DNA of 5,916 bases from Patescibacteria group bacterium UBA1441 (GTDB taxonomy: Bacteria; Patescibacteriota; Minisyncoccia; Minisyncoccales; UBA1441): contig DCTL01000016.1 in assembly GCA_002329255.1 (NCBI GenBank), forward strand, positions 23,767 through 29,682, in the 5' to 3' direction. Every line of letters begins with the position of its first letter. Position 1 is the first letter of the stretch. Made by a program: the position numbers and the translations under genes. The notes beneath the pieces are model-generated. The model saw nothing but the letters and a program-made list of their open reading frames with translations, made no database searches and was not told the origin of the DNA. Positions 1-5,715 of this stretch are shown here, piece by piece.

Positions 1-1071
1 AAGATAATTAACAATCTGTCTTTTGGTTGTTTCTAAATCGGATTGATTGACGGTAAACAATCCTCGGCTTTCTTGATACTGGCCGGGATAAAGGTGAGAT
101 AATTGTTGCAATCGGCTTTTTTCATCTAGATAGATAATACCCTGAATCAGAGTCCTTTCTGGCTGCCAAAGAGTTATTAGGTTTTTTAGATCAAGCAGTT
201 TTGATTTTAGCTCTTCAATTAAAAAAATTATATCATCAGCTGAAATATCTTGATTTTCAAAGTAAGGCAGACTTAAAATAGCTAAATTCTTGGCTGGATA
301 AAATTCTAAAGATCGGATTGCTTTTTCAAGCAATGAAAGCTGATTGATGTCTTCACTGGTACACGGATTAGGGACGTAAGAGAGAGCGTTCTGATTAACT
401 AATTGGGCAATCCATTGATAGGAACGATGAGAAAATTCAGACAAAGGAGTATAAAGTTTTAATCCTTTTAATAAATAGGCGCTTACCTGCTGATTGATTA
501 ATTTTTCATCAACAGCTTTAATGGCATTAGCGGTTAATTCAGCTAAAGGTTTATTGGGCTCTCGGAAATTAAGTTGTCCAAAATCTTCGTTTTCACTGTG
601 ATTATCAATATTCACAACCGCGGCTCGATCAGACCGTTTTTGAAACTGAGGATGATTAATCTGACTACTACTAGTAAAACCAAGACAAATAAATAGATCT
701 GGTTCATTCTTAAACGGCTCAAAAGACATCATCACGTCTTCATTTCGGATTAATCCATTATGAGCATTCAGATGAAGGTAAACTCGTCCATTATTCTTGT
801 CGTATCTAATTTGAGAGATGTTTTCCGATGAGGGACGATTAATGATGATAGTCGGTTTATCTCGCCAGGATTGAGTTGCTTCTAGTCCGACCAAGGAGGG
901 CGGTAACGCCTCCAGGAGTAAGCTTGTTTTTCGATTTAAATTATCTAAACTAAAGAGAAGAGCTAATGCAGAAATTAAAGCTTCGCCTTTGGTCTCCAAT
1001 GAGGGAACCAAGGCGATTTCTCGGCTGTTTTCAACCAGTCGTTTAAATTCTGAAAGTTGACGTGAATCCAT
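1..1071 (-). CDS. Degenerate DHH-family phosphoesterase-like protein (partial, C-terminus beyond window)
   Basis: An open frame of 357 codons runs from an ATG at 1069-1071 to the left edge without a stop, so the C-terminus is missing. The fold is suggested by three weak matches to the DHH/NrnA family. Residues 21-38 (LVPSLETKGEALISALAL) sit where active members have a metal-binding D-x-D motif followed by a GSALAL helix. Residues 125-131 (DLFICLG) match the strand that normally ends in a metal-binding Asp. Residues 154-165 (NIDNHSENEDFG) match the NIDHHxxNxxFG signature, with the first His replaced by Asn157. No glycine-rich GGGH-type DHHA1 motif is visible in the part present. Active members hydrolyse nanoRNA, c-di-AMP or pAp; this one looks to have lost metal-binding residues, so it may be a non-catalytic binding protein. 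It is divergent from tsaE. Only a weak purine-rich stretch (AAGAGAA) precedes the start. Family assignment is moderate; a specific function is not supported. Confidence 0.72.
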   Translation of the reverse strand, partial: MDSRQLSEFKRLVENSREIALVPSLETKGEALISALALLFSLDNLNRKTSLLLEALPPSLVGLEATQSWRDKPTIIINRPSSENISQIRYDKNNGRVYLHLNAHNGLIRNEDVMMSFEPFKNEPDLFICLGFTSSSQINHPQFQKRSDRAAVVNIDNHSENEDFGQLNFREPNKPLAELTANAIKAVDEKLINQQVSAYLLKGLKLYTPLSEFSHRSYQWIAQLVNQNALSYVPNPCTSEDINQLSLLEKAIRSLEFYPAKNLAILSLPYFENQDISADDIIFLIEELKSKLLDLKNLITLWQPERTLIQGIIYLDEKSRLQQLSHLYPGQYQESRGLFTVNQSDLETTKRQIVNYL

Positions 1072-1086
1072 TTCTCTTGTTTTGTT

Positions 1087-1115
1087 AATTTATCTCATTT
1101 TCGACTGATCGTCAA
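1087..1115 (-). promoter_or_regulatory. Candidate sigma70-type promoter for the DHH-like gene
   Basis: Read on the minus strand, TTGACG (1110-1115, five of six to the -35 consensus) and TAAATT (1087-1092, four of six to TATAAT) are separated by exactly 17 bases. Transcription would start roughly 7 bases past the -10, giving a leader of only about 10 bases before the ATG at 1071. It lies in the 53-base spacer between divergent genes. I found no comparably good promoter on the plus strand for tsaE in this spacer. The -10 match is imperfect in AT-rich DNA, so chance is a real alternative. Confidence 0.4.
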
Positions 1116-1124
1116 TCAAAATTT

Positions 1125-1625
1125 ATGTTTTTAACCACTCAAAGCCCCGAAGAAACCGAAAAGTTAGGTCAAAAAATAGCGGAAGCCTGTCTTGTTTTGC
1201 CACCAGTCAGCGGTCAGGCTTTAATTTTGAATATGGAAGGTGATTTGGGCGGAGGCAAGACCACGCTAGTACGAGGAATAGCTCGAGGCCTTCGGATAAC
1301 TGACCCGATTACCAGTCCGACCTTTATTTTGTCTCGTCGATATCCGATTAATCATTCTTTTTTTAAAAATTTTTATCATTTTGATCTTTACCGATTAAAT
1401 TTTAATAACCGACAATCACTTCATCAAATTGGATTTAATGAAATCATTAGCCTTCCGGAGAATTTTGTAGTTATTGAATGGAGCGAAAGATTGGGTAAGT
1501 TTCGCCCACCAGGTTTAATAATTAATTTAGAATTTCAGGATCAAAAACGACGCAATATTAGTATTCAAGGCGATCCAAATCGTTTATCAAAAATAAAAAG
1601 TTTTCTTGATGGAGAATCGTCTTAA
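1125..1625 (+). CDS. tsaE: TsaE, tRNA t6A37 biosynthesis ATPase
   Basis: This is the P-loop ATPase that works with TsaB and TsaD in making N6-threonylcarbamoyladenosine at position 37 of ANN-decoding tRNAs, in the cytoplasm. All family hallmarks are present in order: the Walker A loop GDLGGGKTT at residues 39-47 with Lys45, the SPTF motif at 64-67, HFDLYRL at 85-91 and the Walker-B-like IEWSERL at 117-123. At 166 residues it has the usual length for the family. The Walker loop has Gly43 where many members have Ala (GDLGAGKTT), a mild change. The ATG at 1125 is preceded by AT-rich sequence with no Shine-Dalgarno match. The last 17 bases overlap the exonuclease gene, indicating an operon. TsaB and TsaD are not in the window. 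Confidence 0.95.
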   Translation: MFLTTQSPEETEKLGQKIAEACLVLPPVSGQALILNMEGDLGGGKTTLVRGIARGLRITDPITSPTFILSRRYPINHSFFKNFYHFDLYRLNFNNRQSLHQIGFNEIISLPENFVVIEWSERLGKFRPPGLIINLEFQDQKRRNISIQGDPNRLSKIKSFLDGESS

Positions 1626-2499
1626 TCTTAATTTTGGCCAAACTAGTTTGGCGGTAATTGATGGCAATGCGATTATTCATCGAGCTTTTCACGCCTTGCC
1701 GCCTCTAGCAAATAAGAGAAAAGAGCCAATCGGAGCTGTCTACGGATTTTTGCGAGTATTATTTAAAATTATTCGAGAGTATCAGCCAACACACTTAGCG
1801 ATCGCTTTTGATTCTCCTGGGTCGACCTTTCGCCATCAAGTTTTTCCAGATTATAAAGCCAATCGAGTTAAGGCTCCGGATGAGTTATATCAGCAGATCC
1901 CCTTAGTGAAACAGGTCTTAACAGCAATGGGACTTTCTGTTTTAGAAGCGGTTGGATTTGAAGCTGATGATTTAATCGGGTCTTTAGTTCGGGGAGTCGA
2001 TCAATCAGCTAATAAATTAATAGTCAGCGGCGACACTGACTTATTACAGTTAGTCGACAATCAAACTAAAGTGGCTTTACTCCAACAAGGAGTGGGACAG
2101 TATCGGGTTTTCGGACTGGCTGAGGTACGAGACAGATATCAAGGGCTGACGCCGGAGCAGTTAATTGAGCTCAAGGGTCTTAAAGGTGATCCATCAGATA
2201 ATATTCCGGGCGTTCCAGGCATTGGTGATAAAATTGGCCGAGATCTAATCAAGCGATTTGGGTCTTTGGAAAATATTTATCGGCACCTCGATGACCTCCC
2301 GCTTAGCTTAAAGGATAAATTAACAGATTATCGCGAGCAGGCTTTTATGAGTCGCGATTTAGGTCGAATTAGGCCCGATGTTCCTTTTGACCGAAAATTA
2401 GAAAAATATCGGATAAAAGGCTATAATGCAACAGAGGCCGCTGTCTTGCTAGATCATTTGGGTTTAGGGAATCTGGCTCAAGAGTTGAAAACAATATGA
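1609..2499 (+). CDS. Stand-alone 5'-3' exonuclease (PolA N-terminal domain / FEN family)
   Basis: This is a metal-dependent 5' nuclease of the type fused to DNA polymerase I in many bacteria, acting on 5' flaps and RNA primers in replication and repair. With the ATG at 1609 it is 296 residues and holds only the nuclease plus its helical DNA-binding part; no polymerase domain follows. The acidic metal ligands expected from Taq Pol I are all present: Asp18 (VIDGNAIIHRAFHAL), Asp68 (AFDSPGSTFRH), Glu118, Asp120 and Asp121 (FEADD), Asp142 and Asp144 (SGDTDLLQL), Asp194 and Asp197 (GDPSDNIPG). The helix-hairpin-helix region (VPGIGDKIGRDLIKRFG) spans about 202-218. A TTG at 1606 would add one residue; I prefer the ATG. 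The gene overlaps tsaE by 17 bases and its TGA shares bases with the next ATG (ATGA), so translational coupling is likely on both sides. A catalytically intact enzyme is expected. Confidence 0.93.
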   Translation: MENRLNLNFGQTSLAVIDGNAIIHRAFHALPPLANKRKEPIGAVYGFLRVLFKIIREYQPTHLAIAFDSPGSTFRHQVFPDYKANRVKAPDELYQQIPLVKQVLTAMGLSVLEAVGFEADDLIGSLVRGVDQSANKLIVSGDTDLLQLVDNQTKVALLQQGVGQYRVFGLAEVRDRYQGLTPEQLIELKGLKGDPSDNIPGVPGIGDKIGRDLIKRFGSLENIYRHLDDLPLSLKDKLTDYREQAFMSRDLGRIRPDVPFDRKLEKYRIKGYNATEAAVLLDHLGLGNLAQELKTI

Positions 2500-3350
2500 T
2501 AAATATTTTTAATTCGGAATTAATTAAAGACAGAGAGTTTCAGAAATTTTTGGGCAAAGAAAAATTTTCTTTCGTTAATTTCTTTTTTATCTACATTGGA
2601 GCGCTCGTTACTTGTTTTTTACTTGGAACTTATTTGGATGTCTTGAATTTTTCACCGCTGATTAGCTTCGGAAATCTGCTTCTGTTCTGGGCGGCCTGGC
2701 TGGTGATTAATTTTCCTTTAGCTTATCGTCCGGGCTTTGAACGATTAGTCCTTTGGACTAACAATTTGCTCATGGCTGGGATATTTTTTTATTTAGTTTT
2801 TCTTTCTCCGGCTGATTGGATTTTAATTTTATTACCTTATCTTGTTTTTGCCCTTTTGTTAATTAATTTCATTCAAGCTAATTTTTTTCCAGTTGCCGAT
2901 TCGCTGGCTCCGACTTTAGTGGGTTTTACTGGATTAATCTATTTTTATATTTGTCATTTAGTAATTTTTCAGATAGACCCCTCGGCTTTGTTAATCTTTT
3001 TATTCATGATTATTCTTTCAGTGGCCGGAGCGGCTTTTCTGATTTGGAATAGCATCCGGACCCAGAAGTTTTTATATAAAACATATCTTCAGAGACGGGA
3101 ACTTGAGGAAACGGCCGTAGTGCTTGAAATTAGAATTAGAGCCAAAACAAGAGAGTTGCAGGAACAAGCTGAGCTATTGCGTCAAGAGAATCGCCTGAAG
3201 ACAGATGCCTTACGACGACGAATCGAAGAATTAGAGAGATTTCGGCGGATGGTTGTTGGCCGGGAATTAAAGATGGTTCAATTAAAAGACGAGCTGGTTC
3301 AAAAAGAAACAGAGTTGGCTAAATTAAGAAAAGATGGACATGGAAAGTGA
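2496..3350 (+). CDS. Six-TM coiled-coil membrane protein, kinase-less sensor-like
   Basis: The 284-residue protein has about six hydrophobic segments (near residues 26-46, 56-76, 86-104, 107-127, 140-160 and 163-185), then a long charged coiled coil from about 196 to 280. The coil includes VLEIRIRAKTRELQEQ and ELERFRRMVVGRELKMVQLK. As far as I recall, similar RELKM-type coils lie just upstream of PAS or kinase domains in patescibacterial and other sensor histidine kinases. No PAS, HisKA, HATPase, GGDEF or methyl-accepting domain is present: the protein stops where such a domain would begin. It starts at an ATGA overlap with the exonuclease stop and overlaps the kinase gene by 17 bases. By architecture and position it may be a sensory partner of that kinase, coupling through coiled coils at the cytoplasmic membrane face. 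An orphaned N-terminal half of an ancestral kinase is the other reading. I do not recognise it as a named family. Confidence 0.82.
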   Translation: MINIFNSELIKDREFQKFLGKEKFSFVNFFFIYIGALVTCFLLGTYLDVLNFSPLISFGNLLLFWAAWLVINFPLAYRPGFERLVLWTNNLLMAGIFFYLVFLSPADWILILLPYLVFALLLINFIQANFFPVADSLAPTLVGFTGLIYFYICHLVIFQIDPSALLIFLFMIILSVAGAAFLIWNSIRTQKFLYKTYLQRRELEETAVVLEIRIRAKTRELQEQAELLRQENRLKTDALRRRIEELERFRRMVVGRELKMVQLKDELVQKETELAKLRKDGHGK

Positions 3351-5286
3351 GCTTTCTGCTCAAGCGGAGAAAAGAATACTTCTGAAGGGCGTTCAGCGAC
3401 AGGCTAAACTAAGGCAATTATTCATTCCGGTTTTATTGGTTGTCTTAGTTGTTTTAGTTGTGATTGGGTGGAAAACTGAAGCTCGATTTTTAATTGCTCT
3501 TTGTGCCGGATTCATCTTTTTTTCATTTTCCTTATTTTTAATTGTCGCTCGTTTTGCTCATCGAACCGAATCTTTAACGCTCGATCAAATTCAGCACATT
3601 TTGTCAGGTGTTTTTGTTTTAGAGGTTTTAACGATTTGGTTGTTTTTCTATCTCTTTGGGCCTATTGCTGCGGCCTATCAAGCCCCACTTCCTTACTTGG
3701 CGACTATTTTTTATATCTTTTACATTATTTTAGTTGCTCCTTTCTTTCGAGGGGATAATATCTATCAAAATTTCTTTTACGGCTTAATTTGGATTGCTCT
3801 AGCTATTTTAATTTTTTTAAACAGTAGCTGCCGATTTTTATTCGATTATGGATCAAGTCCTTGCCCGGGCGAGTCGTCAACTGAGGGGCTTTTGTTGTTA
3901 TTTTCGGGCCTTGTGATTTTTATGGTTCAATTTGTGGTTAACCATTTTCAAGAACAAGCCAATTGGACTTCTGATCAGCTTCGTCGCATTAATCAAGCCC
4001 TGAAAGAAAAATTAAAAGAGGAAGGTTATCAATTTGCTCGTCTGCGTCAGGAGCAAAACTCGATGCGAACTCGAAATATTCAAAAGCTAAGGGAAAAAGA
4101 TCGTCAGATCAGAGACCTGAATCAACGGTTGAAAGAACGGCTGGAGTCTGGTCAGGAACCAGAAGAGGACCAAGAGGCGTCTCAAATGAAGGAAACAACT
4201 GAGGCTCTTTTAAATATTCTTGAAGATACTGAAGAGGCACGTCAGCGGGCGGAGGCTGAACGAGAAAAGACAATGACGATTATTAATAATTTTGTAGATG
4301 CTTTGCTTGTGGTTGATTATCGAGGTTTAATTCAGATGATTAATACTCGAGCGCGAGAAGTATTTGGCCTTCAGGGTTCAGATCAGGGGCGACCACTGCT
4401 GGAATTAGGCAATAATTCAAAATTAAGTCCAGCCCTGGACCATATTCTTGATGGGCACCAATTAAAAGTCGTTAAGAGAGCCGGTTTTGAGCCCAAGGAG
4501 GGTATATTTTATGAGGTGTCAACAGTACCGATGCCTAGCTCGGAAGAAGGGCAAGATTATTTAGTTGTCTTCCATGATGTTTCTCGAGAAAAATTGGTTC
4601 AACGAATGAAAACAGAATTTGTTTCAATTGCTGCTCACCAATTACGGACTCCTCTTTCAGCCATTAAATGGAGTCTAAAGATGTTACTTGATGGCGATGA
4701 AGGAGAGCTAAACAACGGGCAAAAAACTCTAATGAAAAAGACCTACTGGAGTAACCAGCGAATGATTAATCTAGTAAACGACTTGCTTAATGTTTCGCGA
4801 ATTGAGGAGGGACGTTTTCTGTACGAATTGGAAGAGACTGATTTGAGAGAAATGGTTAAGAGATCAATTACCACCGTCGAAACGACGGCTAGTCGAAAGA
4901 AAATAAAGATCAGTTTTAAACCGGGGCCAAAAAAATTGCCTCTAATTAAAGCAGATCAGGAAAAGCTTTCTTTGGCCATCCAAAATCTGATTGACAATGC
5001 AGTTAAATATTCCAAAGAAGGAGGTCAGGTTATCGTTTCGATTGCGGAAGAAAACGGTCATGTTTTAGTTTCTGTTGAGGATCAGGGGATCGGCATTCCT
5101 CGAGCTCAACAGCCTCGGGTTTTCCAGCGCTTCTTTCGAGCCGGTAATGCCATCAATCAAGAGACTGAAGGAACCGGTTTAGGACTTTTTATTACTCGGA
5201 ATATTATTGAAGCTCATCAAGGACAAATCTGGTTTAAGTCTAAGGAAAATCAAGGGACTACTTTCTACTTTAAAATCCCTTATTAA
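3334..5286 (+). CDS. Membrane sensor histidine kinase (6TM - coiled coil - PAS - HisKA - HATPase_c)
   Basis: This is a transmembrane two-component kinase of 650 residues. About six TM segments fall near 28-46, 51-72, 88-109, 118-138, 147-166 and 184-204. A long cytoplasmic coil follows (about 205-311) with an acidic linker near 271-282 and ALLNILEDTEEARQRAE at 290-306. A PAS-like domain spans about 312-418 (INNFVDALLVVDYRG onward). HisKA begins near 424 with H-box AAHQLRTPL, phosphoacceptor His435. The ATPase domain has the N box NLIDNAVKYS (551-560), G1 DQGIGIP (583-589), F box FQRFFRA (597-603) and G2 GTGLGLF (613-619), so catalysis looks intact. Gln436 replaces the usual Glu after the histidine. 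The predicted outside loop between TM5 and TM6 has two cysteines (166 and 177). The start may be ATG 3334 or ATG 3340; AAGAAAAG just upstream of 3334 is a weak ribosome-site candidate. It likely phosphorylates the downstream receivers. No receiver domain is fused. Confidence 0.93.
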   Translation: MDMESELSAQAEKRILLKGVQRQAKLRQLFIPVLLVVLVVLVVIGWKTEARFLIALCAGFIFFSFSLFLIVARFAHRTESLTLDQIQHILSGVFVLEVLTIWLFFYLFGPIAAAYQAPLPYLATIFYIFYIILVAPFFRGDNIYQNFFYGLIWIALAILIFLNSSCRFLFDYGSSPCPGESSTEGLLLLFSGLVIFMVQFVVNHFQEQANWTSDQLRRINQALKEKLKEEGYQFARLRQEQNSMRTRNIQKLREKDRQIRDLNQRLKERLESGQEPEEDQEASQMKETTEALLNILEDTEEARQRAEAEREKTMTIINNFVDALLVVDYRGLIQMINTRAREVFGLQGSDQGRPLLELGNNSKLSPALDHILDGHQLKVVKRAGFEPKEGIFYEVSTVPMPSSEEGQDYLVVFHDVSREKLVQRMKTEFVSIAAHQLRTPLSAIKWSLKMLLDGDEGELNNGQKTLMKKTYWSNQRMINLVNDLLNVSRIEEGRFLYELEETDLREMVKRSITTVETTASRKKIKISFKPGPKKLPLIKADQEKLSLAIQNLIDNAVKYSKEGGQVIVSIAEENGHVLVSVEDQGIGIPRAQQPRVFQRFFRAGNAINQETEGTGLGLFITRNIIEAHQGQIWFKSKENQGTTFYFKIPY

Positions 5287-5288
5287 TC

Positions 5289-5305
5289 AATTTGCAAAGC
5301 AAATT
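5289..5305. repeat. Perfect inverted repeat overlapping the response-regulator -35 region
   Basis: The seven-base arms AATTTGC (5289-5295) and GCAAATT (5299-5305) are exact reverse complements around an AAA centre, starting three bases after the kinase stop codon. The dyad covers the -35 region of the promoter that follows, so it could be an operator. As an RNA hairpin it would have only two G-C pairs and be followed by a short broken T run (TTTTCCTT), so it is at best a weak terminator. Short dyads also arise by chance in AT-rich spacers. Confidence 0.4.
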
Positions 5306-5319
5306 TTCCTTGTTATAAT
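5291..5319 (+). promoter_or_regulatory. Extended -10 promoter for the tandem response regulators
   Basis: TATAAT at 5314-5319 is a perfect -10 and is preceded by TG at 5311-5312, giving the extended -10 form TGnTATAAT. Upstream, TTTGCA (5291-5296, spacer 17) or TTGCAA (5292-5297, spacer 16) each match the -35 consensus at four of six bases, which is enough with an extended -10. Transcription should begin near 5326, about five bases before the ATG at 5331, so the mRNA would be nearly leaderless; this agrees with the absence of a Shine-Dalgarno sequence there. It separates receiver expression from the kinase operon, though read-through from upstream is also possible. Confidence 0.68.
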
Positions 5320-5330
5320 TACATTAGCTT

Positions 5331-5705
5331 ATGAAAAAGATCCTAATTATCGAGGATGATCAAGAAATTCTGAGTTTACTCAGCCGAAAGATATCAGATG
5401 CCGGCTATCAAGTTCAGACAGCTCAAGATGGCGAAGAAGGATTAAAAATCCTGCGATCTGATAAACCAGATTTGGTTTTGCTTGACATTATCCTGCCTAA
5501 TGTTGATGGGTTGGAACTATTAAAAAGAAAACAGGCTCTAGATGAGACTAAAGACATTCCGGTAGTGGTTATTTCCAACTCTGGAGCACCGGCTGAGATC
5601 AGTCAGGCCCGGCGGTTGGGAGCAGTTGATTGGATTACTAAAACCGAATTTAGTCTTCAAGAGACACTGGATAAAATAAATAAGATTATTCAAGAGTCAA
5701 GATAA
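5331..5705 (+). CDS. Single-domain (CheY-like) response regulator
   Basis: The whole 124-residue protein is one receiver domain with no output domain, as in CheY or Spo0F-type regulators; it probably acts by protein-protein contact or as a phosphorelay intermediate. The acidic pocket is Glu8-Asp9-Asp10 (KKILIIEDD), the phosphoacceptor is Asp52 (LVLLDIILP), the switch hydroxyl is Ser82 (VVISNS) and the conserved lysine is Lys104. Trp101 sits at the position of the switch aromatic (Tyr106 in CheY). Lys104 is followed by Thr rather than the usual Pro (DWITKTEF). The ATG at 5331 has no Shine-Dalgarno sequence and lies just behind an extended -10 promoter. The kinase encoded 44 bases upstream is the obvious candidate phosphodonor. 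The next receiver gene begins 10 bases after its stop. Confidence 0.94.
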   Translation: MKKILIIEDDQEILSLLSRKISDAGYQVQTAQDGEEGLKILRSDKPDLVLLDIILPNVDGLELLKRKQALDETKDIPVVVISNSGAPAEISQARRLGAVDWITKTEFSLQETLDKINKIIQESR

Positions 5706-5715
5706 ATATTTTAAA

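Noticed and set aside
1..1071. Reading the minus-strand DHH-like gene as a pseudogene
   Set aside because: The frame is open for all 357 codons with no stop or frameshift, a start codon and a plausible promoter. Loss of motif residues alone does not show gene decay.
1057..1090. Plus-strand promoter for tsaE starting from TTGACG at 1057-1062
   Set aside because: No acceptable -10 lies at 16-18 bases. The nearest AT-rich hexamer (TTAATT at 1085-1090) would need a 22-base spacer.
1606..1608. TTG as start of the 5' nuclease gene
   Set aside because: The adjacent ATG at 1609 is a better start codon. The choice changes the protein by a single residue and no ribosome-binding site supports either.
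3430..3466. Short repeat-like stretch encoding LVVLVVLVV in the first TM segment of the kinase
   Set aside because: Valine/leucine codon repetition is expected in a TM helix. The units are not identical at the DNA level and there is no wider repeat structure.
3501..3758. 85-codon plus-strand open frame inside the histidine kinase gene
   Set aside because: It lies wholly within the TM-encoding part of the kinase in another frame. The translation is a Phe/Ser/Cys-rich product of T-rich DNA with no recognisable motif. It is a shadow frame.
5289..5307. Intrinsic terminator after the histidine kinase
   Set aside because: The stem has only two G-C pairs in seven and the T run is short and broken by CC. 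It is better described as a dyad over the -35 of the next promoter.
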